Positions 1-8,299 of a DNA stretch of 41,106 nucleotides are shown one piece after another. This DNA comes from Candidatus Nitrosopumilus sp. Its GTDB lineage: Archaea; Thermoproteota; Nitrososphaeria; Nitrososphaerales; Nitrosopumilaceae. The stretch covers positions 1-41,106 of the forward strand of contig JAJETY010000010.1 of the NCBI GenBank assembly GCA_021268355.1, in the 5' to 3' direction. A program made the translations under genes and the position numbers. Under the pieces are notes generated by a model. That model was not told the DNA's origin and ran no database searches. It was given only the letters and a program-made list of their open reading frames with translations. Position 1 is the first letter of the stretch. Every line of letters starts with the position of its first letter.

Positions 1-1209
1 AATATGTGCTGAAAAAGGAAGTGCACCAGTGGCTCCAGGTGAATTATAATTTAGTATGTGAAATGATGACTCTTCTTCAAGTAAAATAACGTCTGGTTCA
101 AATTTACCTTTATCATTGATCACTGACGAGCGAATTCCCGCTGTTCCTTTTTCAGTAATTTTTTCCGCATCAATCTTTGGCAAAAATCTTCTTACTCTAT
201 CTACCATTGCTGATTTTGACATTGATGATTGAATCTCACTCATTGCAAGTTCTTGAAACTGTTTGTCAAAGATTGCTTTTCTTGCACCTGAGCCAATCAT
301 CTCCAACATCTTTGGAAGGAAAGTCTTGAAATTCTCTGTTTTGTCGTATCCATATGGACTAAAAACTGGAACTGCATTGGGTCCAATCTCACATCTTCCA
401 TCTACTCTAATTATCCAATGTGGATCCAAGAATGGATAGTCTGGAAATTCAGGTACTGAGTAGATACTAGTCTTTGTTAGATTGTTATATTGACTTGGTG
501 CTTTCCAATATTCTCCACGAAAATGAACATCCGTTAGTTTTTTCCCAACTCCAACATCATGTGCGATGTCAACTGCTTCTCCGCCTGCCGCATTGATTAC
601 AAATTTTGCAAAAATTTCTTTTTCTTTATTTAATGTAATTTTCCACTTGTGATTTTCTTTTTTTATATCAGTTACTTTAGCATCTAAAAGAAAATTCGTT
701 CCACTCTCTTTGCTATCTTTCATCAATGCTTCGGTGTATGTTGAATAATCCGCAGATCCATCTCTGTGAACATAAAGAGCTGCTTCGCATTTTATCTCTG
801 GTTCAATCTTTTTCATCTCCTCTTTGTTTAACAACTCGATATCTTTTTCCTCTAAACCATTTTGCTTTCCCCATTTGAGATATTTCTCCAAAACTTTGAT
901 TCCCTTTTTGTCTAATGCAACTTCTATGACTCCATCTTTTTTGAACGGTAAATTATGTAACTTGGAATACTCTTCCCACATCTCAAATCCATGAAATGCT
1001 GCTTTTGCAAACAGCTTTTTCTTTTCAGGATTGTAAAGGTATGGTGCATGTACCTTTCCTGTATTTCTTCCACTAGTGTGGAAGGCTACATTTTGAGCTT
1101 GCTCTATCACTGCAATTTTTTTTGACTTGTTTAGGCTGGATAGAAAATACGATATTGATGTACCAAGAATCCCTCCACCAATAATCACTACATCAAAACT
1201 CTGTGCCAA
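1..1209 (-). CDS. FAD-dependent oxidoreductase, L-2-hydroxyglutarate oxidase-like (3' end cut off)
   Basis: About 403 codons are visible and the reading frame is still open at base 1, so the C-terminus lies outside the window. The chosen start is a TTG at 1209. It gives an N-terminus reading FDVVIIGGGILG, the GxGxxG dinucleotide-binding motif of the DAO/glycine-oxidase superfamily, followed by an acidic residue in IAVIEQ that would bind the adenosine ribose. The motifs AFHTSGRNTGKVHAPYLY and the later FPDYPFLDPHW resemble LhgO (YgaF), which oxidises L-2-hydroxyglutarate to 2-oxoglutarate and passes electrons to the membrane quinone pool. The neighbouring D-2-hydroxyacid dehydrogenase and 2-oxoacid:ferredoxin oxidoreductase fit a 2-hydroxy/2-oxoacid theme, but that link is inference. 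Another DAO-family substrate cannot be excluded. Confidence 0.8.
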   Translation of the reverse strand, partial: MAQSFDVVIIGGGILGTSISYFLSSLNKSKKIAVIEQAQNVAFHTSGRNTGKVHAPYLYNPEKKKLFAKAAFHGFEMWEEYSKLHNLPFKKDGVIEVALDKKGIKVLEKYLKWGKQNGLEEKDIELLNKEEMKKIEPEIKCEAALYVHRDGSADYSTYTEALMKDSKESGTNFLLDAKVTDIKKENHKWKITLNKEKEIFAKFVINAAGGEAVDIAHDVGVGKKLTDVHFRGEYWKAPSQYNNLTKTSIYSVPEFPDYPFLDPHWIIRVDGRCEIGPNAVPVFSPYGYDKTENFKTFLPKMLEMIGSGARKAIFDKQFQELAMSEIQSSMSKSAMVDRVRRFLPKIDAEKITEKGTAGIRSSVINDKGKFEPDVILLEEESSFHILNYNSPGATGALPFSAHI

Positions 1210-1231
1210 CTATTTTCGATTTATTTTCATT

Positions 1232-1579
1232 ATGCTTGATAATAAATGGAATCTATCACAATCAAGGTTAATATCTAATAAAATTCAAAATCAATTTGTG
1301 TTACCTGATCAGTGTTCTGTCACCAAGGAGGGAAAACAATGCCCTAGTCCACCCGAATTCATTGTGTCGATTGTAGATGGCAAAGATGAGTATATGGTAG
1401 GTGTTACATGCGGGAGACACAAGCAGATTGTTTCTGGAAAGATTACATTTTTGCAAAAAGAAGGTAAAATACATGCTGGAAATGTGACATTCTCTGAAGT
1501 CAAGGCAGTAGGAACCGACTGTATTCACGGCGACGAAGACGATTTTATTCAAATCGACATGAATCGAAGTAAAAATTGA
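1232..1579 (+). CDS. Small conserved-looking protein of unknown function with Cys/His pairs
   Basis: The product is 115 aa. A longer reading to 1127 would run back into the oppositely oriented oxidoreductase, so ATG 1232 is preferred; it leaves a 22-bp divergent gap to the TTG at 1209. The sequence shows a first cysteine pair (DQCSVTKEGKQCPSPPEF) and a later CGRHK, giving C-x7-C and C-x2-H. That could form a small zinc site holding a beta-rich fold, but this is inference. The C-terminus is acidic (GDEDDF). I do not recognise the family. The next gene starts 24 bp downstream on the same strand. Confidence 0.6.
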   Translation: MLDNKWNLSQSRLISNKIQNQFVLPDQCSVTKEGKQCPSPPEFIVSIVDGKDEYMVGVTCGRHKQIVSGKITFLQKEGKIHAGNVTFSEVKAVGTDCIHGDEDDFIQIDMNRSKN

Positions 1580-1602
1580 AATAATTTCTAATCTTTGTGA
1601 AT

Positions 1603-1977
1603 ATGTTGCTTTTAGAATTACTCTCAGAAATTGTAAAAATTGATGATGTCTTGTTCATTGTTAAGAGTGAAGGTGCTACGAGTGAAGTTAGAAGTCCTCT
1701 TAGCATCAGACAAAAGGAAAAATGGATTACTATGGGTGAAAATGATGGTCCAGCACACATGCATGTTGATTCAGAATTGATACGTTCTGCAGAATTTGTA
1801 AAAGAGGAAAAACCAGAAAGAACAAGTTTTAGTGTAAGGTTCTACAATAAAGACGGCGACAGGGTGCTAGCTGCATTTTTTACAAAGATGTATGATGATT
1901 CTAAAACATTAGTTTCATCAAGAGAAAAAATGTATGACGATCTGAACCAAAAGTTTTCGTCTAAAATTAATTTTTAA
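1603..1977 (+). CDS. ChuX/HutX-like heme-utilisation fold protein (tentative)
   Basis: The product is 124 aa from ATG 1603; a GTG two codons earlier (1597) is an alternative start. The central part, GPAHMHVDSELIRSAEFV followed by RFYNKDGDRVLAAFFTKMYD, resembles the repeat unit of the HemS/ChuX/HutX superfamily. In that family a W/H-x-HV segment is followed by a strand-rich region ending in an FxDxxGxxxxxxF hairpin. Members bind heme or carry it within the cytoplasm. The HMH motif could supply a heme ligand. There is no signal peptide or membrane segment. Assignment rests on pattern likeness only, so the fold is moderately likely and heme binding unproven. A strong hairpin follows the stop codon. 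Confidence 0.45.
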   Translation: MLLLELLSEIVKIDDVLFIVKSEGATSEVRSPLSIRQKEKWITMGENDGPAHMHVDSELIRSAEFVKEEKPERTSFSVRFYNKDGDRVLAAFFTKMYDDSKTLVSSREKMYDDLNQKFSSKINF

Positions 1978-1983
1978 AAAAAA

Positions 1984-2004
1984 CCTTGTCTGAAAAAGAC
2001 AAGG
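1984..2004. terminator. Hairpin between convergent genes, possible bidirectional terminator
   Basis: A perfect 8-bp stem, CCTTGTCT with AGACAAGG, encloses the loop GAAAA. It starts 6 bp after the stop of the ChuX-like gene and is flanked by A-rich DNA on both sides, giving U-tracts on the minus strand. It lies between that gene and a possible short minus-strand reading frame. Archaeal termination usually depends on T-tracts rather than hairpins, so the structure may instead stabilise a transcript end. Confidence 0.45.
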
Positions 2005-2014
2005 AGAAAAAATA

Positions 2015-2101
2015 TTATTCTTGAGATTTCTTCTTCTTTTCTTTTTCAGATTGTAGTTTAGCTAATTCTAATTCTTCGTTAGTATGTTTGAATTTTTTCA
2101 A
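2015..2101 (-). CDS. Possible 28-aa lysine/glutamate-rich micro-protein
   Basis: A TTG-initiated frame encodes a highly charged, probably helical peptide that begins KKFKHTNEELELAKLQSEKE and ends with a lysine run and SQE. It lies in the gap between the ChuX-like gene and the 2-hydroxyacid dehydrogenase. It could be a separate small gene. No Shine-Dalgarno site or clear TATA box is visible, and the peptide is too short for composition to prove coding. Confidence 0.3.
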   Translation of the reverse strand: MKKFKHTNEELELAKLQSEKEKKKKSQE

Positions 2102-2170
2102 TCTGATTATTATTTACCGATTAGATATAAAAACTCCACATTTCTTTTGATGGTAACTTATGCGTGAAAC

Positions 2171-3154
2171 TTAGTATCCAACTGAGTAGATCGGCTTTTT
2201 TCCATTCATTCCTAAATTGAGATTTTTTACTGTAATTTGGGCCATTTTAACTCGGGTCTCTTTAGTTGAACTTCCTACATGTGGTGCCAAAACCACATTT
2301 TGTAATTTTACTAGTGGGTGACTTTTTCCTATCGGCTCTTTTTCAAACACATCTAATCCTGCACCAGATATGATCCCTCTCTTTAATGCTGTAACTAGAT
2401 CTTTTTCATTAACCACTTTTCCTCTTGATGTGTTTATCAAAAATGATTTTTTTTTCATTTTTTTGAATGTCTTCATGTTGAACATCTTCTCTGTCTCACT
2501 TGTATGTGGAACATGAATTGAAATCACGTCACTCTGAGAAATCAATCTCTCAAATGAGACATATTTTACTCCTAATGATCTCTCTTTTGATTTTGAAATT
2601 GGTTTTCTGTTGTGATAAATAATTTTCATATCAAATGCTTTGGCTCTTTTTGCAAGAGTCATTCCAATTCTTCCTAATCCTAAAACTCCAAGTGTTTTTC
2701 CCTGAAGATCCACTCCAACGTAATCATGTGCACCATAGATTACTTTCCACATTCCATCCCGAATAATCCTGTCCCCTTCTGAAACTCTTCTTAGGACGTC
2801 AAGTAATAATGAAAAAGCTAAATCCGCAGTTGCGTCTGTCAAAACTTCCGGCGTGTATCCCACTCTGATCTTCTTTTCTTTTGCATACTCTGTATCAATA
2901 TGATCAAAACCTACACTGTATGTACTGATTACTTTGAGATTTTGAGCCAAGTCAATTGTTTCCTTGTTGATTACATCATATGGAAAACAGATCAATCCAT
3001 CTGCGTCTTTAATTTTTGATCGTAATTTTGTTTGAGGAATTGGAATCTTTCCAGTATGAACTTCGACTTGATATTTTTTCTTTAATTCCTTTAAAGCAAA
3101 ATCATGAAGTGTCCTTGTTAGAAACACTTTCTTTCTCATAATCATGAGACTCAT
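2171..3154 (-). CDS. D-isomer-specific 2-hydroxyacid dehydrogenase (glyoxylate/hydroxypyruvate reductase-like)
   Basis: This is a 327-aa NAD(P)-dependent oxidoreductase that interconverts a 2-oxoacid and its D-2-hydroxyacid, for example glyoxylate and glycolate. The Rossmann motif GVLGLGRIG lies near residue 158. The catalytic set is present: Arg in NTSRGKVV, Glu in LDVFEKEP, and His in LAPHVGSST. Length matches GyaR-type enzymes (about 330 aa). Three start codons lie close together (ATG 3154, 3145, 3139). The TATA-like element at 3164-3175 sits only about 15 bp from the first, so 3145 or 3139 (MRKKVFL) is a more natural leaderless start. Substrate is not readable; D-3-phosphoglycerate dehydrogenase is less likely because no ACT domain is present. 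Confidence 0.88.
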   Translation of the reverse strand: MSLMIMRKKVFLTRTLHDFALKELKKKYQVEVHTGKIPIPQTKLRSKIKDADGLICFPYDVINKETIDLAQNLKVISTYSVGFDHIDTEYAKEKKIRVGYTPEVLTDATADLAFSLLLDVLRRVSEGDRIIRDGMWKVIYGAHDYVGVDLQGKTLGVLGLGRIGMTLAKRAKAFDMKIIYHNRKPISKSKERSLGVKYVSFERLISQSDVISIHVPHTSETEKMFNMKTFKKMKKKSFLINTSRGKVVNEKDLVTALKRGIISGAGLDVFEKEPIGKSHPLVKLQNVVLAPHVGSSTKETRVKMAQITVKNLNLGMNGKKPIYSVGY

Positions 3155-3163
3155 CTCAAACCA

Positions 3164-3175
3164 TTTATACTATTT
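3164..3175. promoter_or_regulatory. Shared TATA-like element of a divergent gene pair
   Basis: TTTATACTATTT, read as AAATAGTATAAA on the minus strand, lies between the dehydrogenase gene (minus) and the 50-aa Cys-rich gene (plus). It is about 22 bp from the plus-strand ATG at 3191 and 25-30 bp from the inner minus-strand ATGs at 3145 and 3139. It may therefore serve both directions. No other TATA candidate is visible in this short gap. Confidence 0.45.
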
Positions 3176-3190
3176 TTTTGTAAAAACTTC

Positions 3191-3343
3191 ATGTCTTCTG
3201 AAGTAAAAGAGGAGGAGGAAGAAGAATTCGCAATTTGCGTAGAATGTGGGAATTCTATTGAAAAATGCGTTTGTGTATGTCCTTATTGCGGTGAGAGAGA
3301 CAAATGTAAATGTGCATTATTTGATGCGGCAACTGGAGGATGA
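3191..3343 (+). CDS. 50-aa Cys-rich zinc-ribbon micro-protein
   Basis: An acidic N-terminus (VKEEEEEEF) is followed by a cysteine-dense core, CVECGNSIEKCVCVCPYCGE and then CKC. This gives CxxC knuckles plus CxC units, nine cysteines in 50 residues, so it should bind one or two zinc ions. The gene is only 48 bp upstream of the 2-oxoacid:ferredoxin oxidoreductase alpha gene on the same strand. Cotranscription is possible, but any role as a redox or assembly partner is only inference. The glycine-rich end ATGG is followed by TGA. It is too small for most automatic annotation. Confidence 0.7.
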   Translation: MSSEVKEEEEEEFAICVECGNSIEKCVCVCPYCGERDKCKCALFDAATGG

Positions 3344-3391
3344 TAATTTGACAAATCTAACTATTACTATTCATATTTTAGGTGACTTGCC

Positions 3392-5302
3392 ATGAGTTCA
3401 ACTGATTTTACTTGGCTAATTGGAGGACCACAGGGAAGCGGTGTTGAATCTGGTGCAAATATCTTTTCTAGAGTCTGTGCTGAGATGGGTTATCAGGTAT
3501 TTGGAAAGAGAGAATTTTATTCCAACATTAAAGGAGAGCACAGTTACTTCGCAGTAAGAGTTTCAGATAAAAAAATTCATTCAAATGTCAATGATGTAAC
3601 ATTGATGGCATCATTTGATGCTGAAACAATTTTCCGTCACTATAAAGAAGTCATTTCTGGTGGTGGAATTATTTATGATGCAGATCTTGAAGATACAACT
3701 ACTGATAAAGTACACACACTTGATCCACCATTTAGAGAAAGACTGCACAAAGAATTAGAATCAAAGAACAAACCATTTTCCATTGCAGGTGTTTTAGAAA
3801 TTGCAAAAGAAAATGGTGTCAAGTTATTCCCTGTTTCATTCAAATCTATTCTTGAAACTCTTGCAGAAGAAACTGAGAATCCTCGTCTCAAAGGATTAAT
3901 TCGAATGTATAATGTGATTGGTGTCTCTTTGTCACTTGGTTTGGTCAAAATGCCTCCCGACTCTTTACAAAAAACTATTGGAACAATCTTTTCAAAGAAA
4001 AAAGAGATTGCAAAAATTAACCAACAAGCTGCAAACTATTCTTATAATTATTCTACTGCAAAGTTTGAGGGATTTGATTATTCCTTAACTGGAATTGAGA
4101 AAGAACCTGGAACTCTTTTGGTACAGGGATTTCAAGGAACAGCATTAGGAAAAATGGCATGCGGTTGTAGAGTGCAACCATACTATCCAATCACCCCAGC
4201 TTCAGACGAATCAGTATTCTTGGAATCAAATGAGATTTTAGAAGTGATTGATGACCGCCCTGGCTCCACTGCAGTTATTCAAACTGAGGATGAGATTTGT
4301 GCAATGGGAATGACTATTGGGAGTGCATTGACTGGGACACGTTCTGCTACCTGTACCTCTGGTCCTGGATTTGCCCTGATGACTGAGATGCTAGGCTGGG
4401 CAGGAATTAATGAGGTTCCTGTAGTAATTACAAACTATCAGAGAAGTGGACCATCTACTGGTTTGCCAACTCGCCACGGACAAGATGATTTACTATTTTC
4501 AGTTTTTGCAGGACATGGTGACTTTCCAAAAATTGTTTATGCCTCAGGTGATGTTGAAGAAAGTTTCTATGATACCGGAAATATTTTCAATTATGCTGAT
4601 GTCTTTCAAGTTCCAGTAATTCATTTGATGGATAAATTCATCGCCAGTTCTGTTGTAACATGCAAGAGATTTGATCCTTCTAAGATTTCAATTAACAGAG
4701 GAAAACTCTTAGACAAGGTTGAAGGCGAATATGAAAGATTTGCATTAACTGATGATGGTGTATCTCCTCGATCTAGATTAGGTCTTGACAATGGAATTTT
4801 CTGGAATACTGGAGATGAGTCCGATGAAAAAGGTCACATCACTGAAGATCCAATACTTCGCGTCAAGATGATGGATAAGAGAATGTCACGCCTTGATTTG
4901 ATTCTAAAAGAAATTCCAGATGTTGAAAAGGCCGTCTCTTTTGGAGTTGAAGATATGACTGTAATTACTTGGGGCTCTTCGAAGGGACCTGTACTTGACG
5001 CAATTGAAATGCTCAAAAAAGAAGGAATCTCTATTGGATTGGTTCAGGTAAAACTCTTACACCCATTCCCTGCTGATTATGTTTCATCTTTACTTAAAGA
5101 CACAAAGACAATCATTGATGTTGAAGCAAATCATTCTGGACAACTAGGAAAACTGTTTAAGCAAAATGTACCTAGAGATATTGATTATTTTATCTTAAAA
5201 TATACTGGAAGAGCAATGACTAGTACTGAAATTTATGATTCACTCAAGAAAATTGTTGAAAACAAGGCAGAGAAGAGGGAGGTTTTGATGCATGGCGCTT
5301 AA
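3392..5302 (+). CDS. korA: 2-oxoacid:ferredoxin oxidoreductase, fused gamma-alpha subunit
   Basis: This 636-aa subunit belongs to the enzyme that converts a 2-oxoacid plus CoA to acyl-CoA and CO2 while reducing ferredoxin; it also runs in reverse. The N-terminal gamma domain begins with [18 protein letters not shown]. The central alpha part has YYPITPASD and the ThDP-enzyme pyrimidine-domain segment [13 protein letters not shown], followed by [16 protein letters not shown]. The C-terminal transketolase-like domain has [10 protein letters not shown]. The fused gamma-alpha layout is typical of archaeal two-subunit enzymes acting on 2-oxoglutarate or broadly on 2-oxoacids. The beta gene follows with an 11-nt overlap. 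Whether pyruvate or 2-oxoglutarate is preferred cannot be read from sequence. Confidence 0.93.
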   Translation: MSSTDFTWLIGGPQGSGVESGANIFSRVCAEMGYQVFGKREFYSNIKGEHSYFAVRVSDKKIHSNVNDVTLMASFDAETIFRHYKEVISGGGIIYDADLEDTTTDKVHTLDPPFRERLHKELESKNKPFSIAGVLEIAKENGVKLFPVSFKSILETLAEETENPRLKGLIRMYNVIGVSLSLGLVKMPPDSLQKTIGTIFSKKKEIAKINQQAANYSYNYSTAKFEGFDYSLTGIEKEPGTLLVQGFQGTALGKMACGCRVQPYYPITPASDESVFLESNEILEVIDDRPGSTAVIQTEDEICAMGMTIGSALTGTRSATCTSGPGFALMTEMLGWAGINEVPVVITNYQRSGPSTGLPTRHGQDDLLFSVFAGHGDFPKIVYASGDVEESFYDTGNIFNYADVFQVPVIHLMDKFIASSVVTCKRFDPSKISINRGKLLDKVEGEYERFALTDDGVSPRSRLGLDNGIFWNTGDESDEKGHITEDPILRVKMMDKRMSRLDLILKEIPDVEKAVSFGVEDMTVITWGSSKGPVLDAIEMLKKEGISIGLVQVKLLHPFPADYVSSLLKDTKTIIDVEANHSGQLGKLFKQNVPRDIDYFILKYTGRAMTSTEIYDSLKKIVENKAEKREVLMHGA

Positions 5303-6254
5303 GATGGCAGACTACAAAACAGACGTCCATAATGACTGGTGTCCTGGGTGTGGCGACTTTGGTATTGTTAATGCTATTCAAATGGCACTCGCTGAAATGG
5401 GTCTTCAAAGAGACAAAACTGCAATCTTTTCTGGAATAGGTTGCTCTGGTAAAACATCTCATTACATCAATACATATGGTGTACACACTTTGCACGGAAG
5501 AGTCCTTACCTTTGCTCAAGGTGCAAAAATTGCAAATCCTGAGATGACTGTTGTTGCAGTTGGTGGAGATGGTGACGGATTAGGAATTGGCGCAGGTCAT
5601 TTTGTTGCAGCTGGAAGACGTAATCTAAACATGACATACATCATCTTTGATAATGGTGTTTATGGATTAACAAAAGGACAAGCATCCCCTACATTGAAAC
5701 TTGGTGAACAAACAAAATCACTACCATCTCCAAACACAAACTATAACGTCAATCCAATTGGTTTGGCAGTAGCAAGTGGATTCACATTTGTAGCTCGTGG
5801 TTATTCTTATGATGTTAGACACCTTAAGGACTTGATTATTCAAGCAGTCAATCACAAAGGTTTGTCATTCTTGGATGTTTTACAACCATGTCCCACATAC
5901 AATGATCTTAACACAAGAGATTGGTATGCGGGAACTGATTTAATGGATGAAGCTCAAAAGAGACATTCAAGAATTTACAAACTAGAAGATACTGGTTATG
6001 ATCCTGTGGTGCATTATAATGAAGAATCTGAAGTAAATGAAAAACTGACACAGTCTTTAATCAAATCACTTGAATGGGGAAACAAGATACCTATTGGTGT
6101 ATTCTACAAAAATGAAATCATAACTCCTTACACGCATAGACTAAGAGATAAAATTCCAAATTATCTGGAAAACCCTCCTGCAAAACAAAACATCTCAAAA
6201 AATGGAGTGTCCAACACTGACATCTCTCAAATTCTAGATTCTCTTGAAGTCTAA
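5292..6254 (+). CDS. korB: 2-oxoacid:ferredoxin oxidoreductase beta subunit
   Basis: The 320-aa ThDP-binding subunit starts [10 protein letters not shown], the CxxC that helps hold a [4Fe-4S] cluster, and continues with [11 protein letters not shown] and [13 protein letters not shown]. The ThDP/magnesium motif [14 protein letters not shown] ends with [11 protein letters not shown], and later a conserved [10 protein letters not shown] appears. All expected beta-subunit elements are present and length is normal. ATG 5292 overlaps korA by 11 nt; ATG 5304 (MADYKTD) would remove the overlap and is equally plausible. With korA it forms a complete two-gene enzyme that supplies or consumes low-potential ferredoxin. 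Confidence 0.93.
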   Translation: MALKMADYKTDVHNDWCPGCGDFGIVNAIQMALAEMGLQRDKTAIFSGIGCSGKTSHYINTYGVHTLHGRVLTFAQGAKIANPEMTVVAVGGDGDGLGIGAGHFVAAGRRNLNMTYIIFDNGVYGLTKGQASPTLKLGEQTKSLPSPNTNYNVNPIGLAVASGFTFVARGYSYDVRHLKDLIIQAVNHKGLSFLDVLQPCPTYNDLNTRDWYAGTDLMDEAQKRHSRIYKLEDTGYDPVVHYNEESEVNEKLTQSLIKSLEWGNKIPIGVFYKNEIITPYTHRLRDKIPNYLENPPAKQNISKNGVSNTDISQILDSLEV

Positions 6255-6302
6255 TTTCATCAAAACCAAACAGGTTAAAACCAAGTTCTGTACAAGTGAT
6301 AT

Positions 6303-6743
6303 TTGCATTTGAATATCAATGAAGCAAATTCTATTTTCCGAAAATCCATCATAAAGGGATTCTTTGAGCCTCAACTGGTGAATTTGGATTTCAAAAAGTC
6401 ATCCGAAAAACATCCTACCATAAGTGATGACGGTCTCATGCAATCCGACTTACTCCACATCTTCTTTGATGTAGAAACAGGTGCAGATTATCCTGATGGT
6501 GATGAATGGTTTATTGTGGATTTATTATTCCCTCATGATGTCAAACTTCCTGACAACCTAATAGGAACTGATTATTTTACAACTCTTTCAGTAGATGAAG
6601 ATAAGACCTATTGGCATCACCGTGAACTAATCCGCTACAAATATGGAAAATCTAAGAAACTTGATAGCGCATTAGAGTTCTTAGAATCAAAATACAAAGA
6701 ACTTCACGAACTACTTGAACCACTACAAAAAGATCTCAAGTAA
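6303..6743 (+). CDS. Hypothetical protein
   Basis: This 146-aa soluble acidic protein reads from TTG 6303; a second TTG two codons on is equally possible. The middle contains DLLHIFFDVETGADYPDGDEW and VDLLFPHDVKLPDNLIGTDYF, suggesting mixed alpha/beta structure. The C-terminal 30 residues look like an amphipathic helix (LDSALEFLESKYKELHELLEPLQ). I do not recognise a family. It lies about 50 bp after korB and its end overlaps the next, convergent gene by 8 bp. Confidence 0.6.
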   Translation: MHLNINEANSIFRKSIIKGFFEPQLVNLDFKKSSEKHPTISDDGLMQSDLLHIFFDVETGADYPDGDEWFIVDLLFPHDVKLPDNLIGTDYFTTLSVDEDKTYWHHRELIRYKYGKSKKLDSALEFLESKYKELHELLEPLQKDLK

Positions 6744-7269
6744 CTTCTTTCCAGACATTGCCTTTAAAGGCAAACTGTTTTTGTGAAGATGCTGCAGAAT
6801 TTAATCTCCATCTTACTGATTTTGAATCAAATTTGTAATAAACTTCTGTTATCTCCGATGGAATTTTTTCTGGATCAAGATGATATGGTAACAACTCTAA
6901 AACACTATCAATTTTTTCTATAGCGTTATCAAACCACTGTTTATCTTCTGTGTCTATAGTGAATCCTATTTTTGGCTTGCCTGAAAAATTAATCACAATC
7001 TTTATTGCGTTACCGCTACCCCTTCTTCTTTTCATCTCTTTGAATACTGCCTTGACTTTCTCCCAGCGTTTGAAATCAAACCACTGGAAAAATGCATCAT
7101 TGAATGTAAGTGGAATGTCTACATCTAGAAAACTTACATAATCATCATCATCTGCATCTATCTCCTCTTGGATTATTGTAAAATGTGAATTGAGAAATCC
7201 ATACAAAACTTCAATCTCCCAAGGGGAAATTCCGTAATATCGTAATGTCGTCTTCAGACTTTCAGCCAA
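6736..7269 (-). CDS. Hypothetical protein
   Basis: The product is 177 aa from TTG 7269. It contains a very acidic run (EEIDADDDDY), a basic patch (FKEMKRRRGSGNAIKIVINF) and two Trp/Phe-rich stretches (FFQWFDFKRWEKV; KQWFDNAIEKIDSVLELLPYHLDP). No signal peptide or membrane segment is seen. The strand-turn-strand INFSGKPKIGFTIDTED suggests a compact alpha/beta domain. I do not recognise the family. It is divergent from the next gene (57 bp gap). Confidence 0.6.
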   Translation of the reverse strand: MAESLKTTLRYYGISPWEIEVLYGFLNSHFTIIQEEIDADDDDYVSFLDVDIPLTFNDAFFQWFDFKRWEKVKAVFKEMKRRRGSGNAIKIVINFSGKPKIGFTIDTEDKQWFDNAIEKIDSVLELLPYHLDPEKIPSEITEVYYKFDSKSVRWRLNSAASSQKQFAFKGNVWKEVT

Positions 7270-7326
7270 TAACTACTACTCTCTAAAATTGTAATTAAAG
7301 CTTCAACATGCCAAAACTAGAATAAA

Positions 7327-7698
7327 TTGACCTCAAAATTAAAATTAGATGGAGAGAAAATCCTCCTAGATATGAAAAAAGAGTATGTAGTAAGAAGTAT
7401 TGATGCTGCTCCTGATGGCGCACCCTATGTCATTGTATCATTATCTTCTGTAAAGGATCTCAAAGAAGGAACACAAAATCCACAATCACCTTTTGGAAGT
7501 CCAAAAGTTATGGGATTCTCAAACATGAATGATATGATGAAAGACCTTAACAAAATGCTATCCGGAATGGGTGGAATGGGGATGCAAGGTGGCGTTACTC
7601 AACTAAAACTTGAGATGCATGAATACAAAGACATGGGGCTATCTGTTGGAGATAAAGTATTTCTGGAATTGAGTAAAGCCGAATCTCTTGGCGTATAA
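7327..7698 (+). CDS. Hypothetical protein with methionine/glycine-rich linker
   Basis: The product is 123 aa from TTG 7327. Two beta-rich segments (ILLDMKKEYVVRSIDAAPDG and TQLKLEMHEYKDMGLSVGDKV) flank a flexible linker rich in Met, Gly and Asn around residues 62-90. The C-terminal phrase LSVGDKVFLELSK looks like an OB- or SH3-like barrel edge. No known catalytic motif is visible and I do not recognise the family. Its stop lies 1 bp from the end of the convergent next gene. Confidence 0.6.
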   Translation: MTSKLKLDGEKILLDMKKEYVVRSIDAAPDGAPYVIVSLSSVKDLKEGTQNPQSPFGSPKVMGFSNMNDMMKDLNKMLSGMGGMGMQGGVTQLKLEMHEYKDMGLSVGDKVFLELSKAESLGV

Positions 7699-7699
7699 C

Positions 7700-8269
7700 C
7701 TAGAGTATCGTGTTGAAATATTTCCAACCATAAAATGCAGCAACAGTTCCAATAACAAATAACATTGGTTTCCAAGCAAATACTGGAAGTGCTGGAGTTG
7801 CGAGTTTTACTTTATAATTATCTACAATTGCATGAACATTCTTCTTAATTTTGTCATGCCAGATACTATACTCAACTTGATATTTTTTTAGAATCTCTTC
7901 TACCTCATAAACAACTGGAGTTCTTTGGGAAAACAAATGTTGCAGATAATCTCTAGATACCTCAACTTCTGCATGTATTCCGATTAATCCTTTTTTCAAG
8001 TCTACCATTCTGACATGCATCTCCCAAGGTTTCTTTAGTTTCAAATTAAGACCATTTCCTATTTGGTCAGGTTGCTTGTGTTCAAATTTCACTTTGGTGA
8101 ATCCTTCTTGAGTGAAAATCTTCATCATTTCATCAAAACTCTTCTTTACAACCACATGAAGCTGTTCCACTCCTTCTTTACTATCAACATCTATCTTGTG
8201 TTTTAATCCGTCAAGAAATGATACTGTCTTTGGATATGTTGTGAGATATTCCAATATTTTTGTGGACAA
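7700..8269 (-). CDS. Hypothetical tail-anchored membrane protein
   Basis: This 189-aa protein reads from TTG 8269. Residues 1-160 are soluble, with alternating strands and helices (EQLHVVVKKSFDEMMKIFTQEG; HVRMVDLKKGLIGIHAEVEVSRD). A single hydrophobic segment near the C-terminus, PMLFVIGTVAAFYGWKYF, looks like a tail anchor placing the domain in the cytoplasm. The stretch before it is basic, which fits the positive-inside rule. The family is not recognised. cofE lies 31 bp upstream on the same strand, so the two may be cotranscribed. Confidence 0.65.
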   Translation of the reverse strand: MSTKILEYLTTYPKTVSFLDGLKHKIDVDSKEGVEQLHVVVKKSFDEMMKIFTQEGFTKVKFEHKQPDQIGNGLNLKLKKPWEMHVRMVDLKKGLIGIHAEVEVSRDYLQHLFSQRTPVVYEVEEILKKYQVEYSIWHDKIKKNVHAIVDNYKVKLATPALPVFAWKPMLFVIGTVAAFYGWKYFNTIL

Positions 8270-8299
8270 AAAACCTCTATTTAAAGCAGAACAACTATG

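Noticed and set aside
1127-1231. Upstream extension of the small protein at 1232
   Set aside because: It would overlap the well-supported oxidoreductase gene on the other strand and lacks family-like sequence; ATG 1232 is a natural start.
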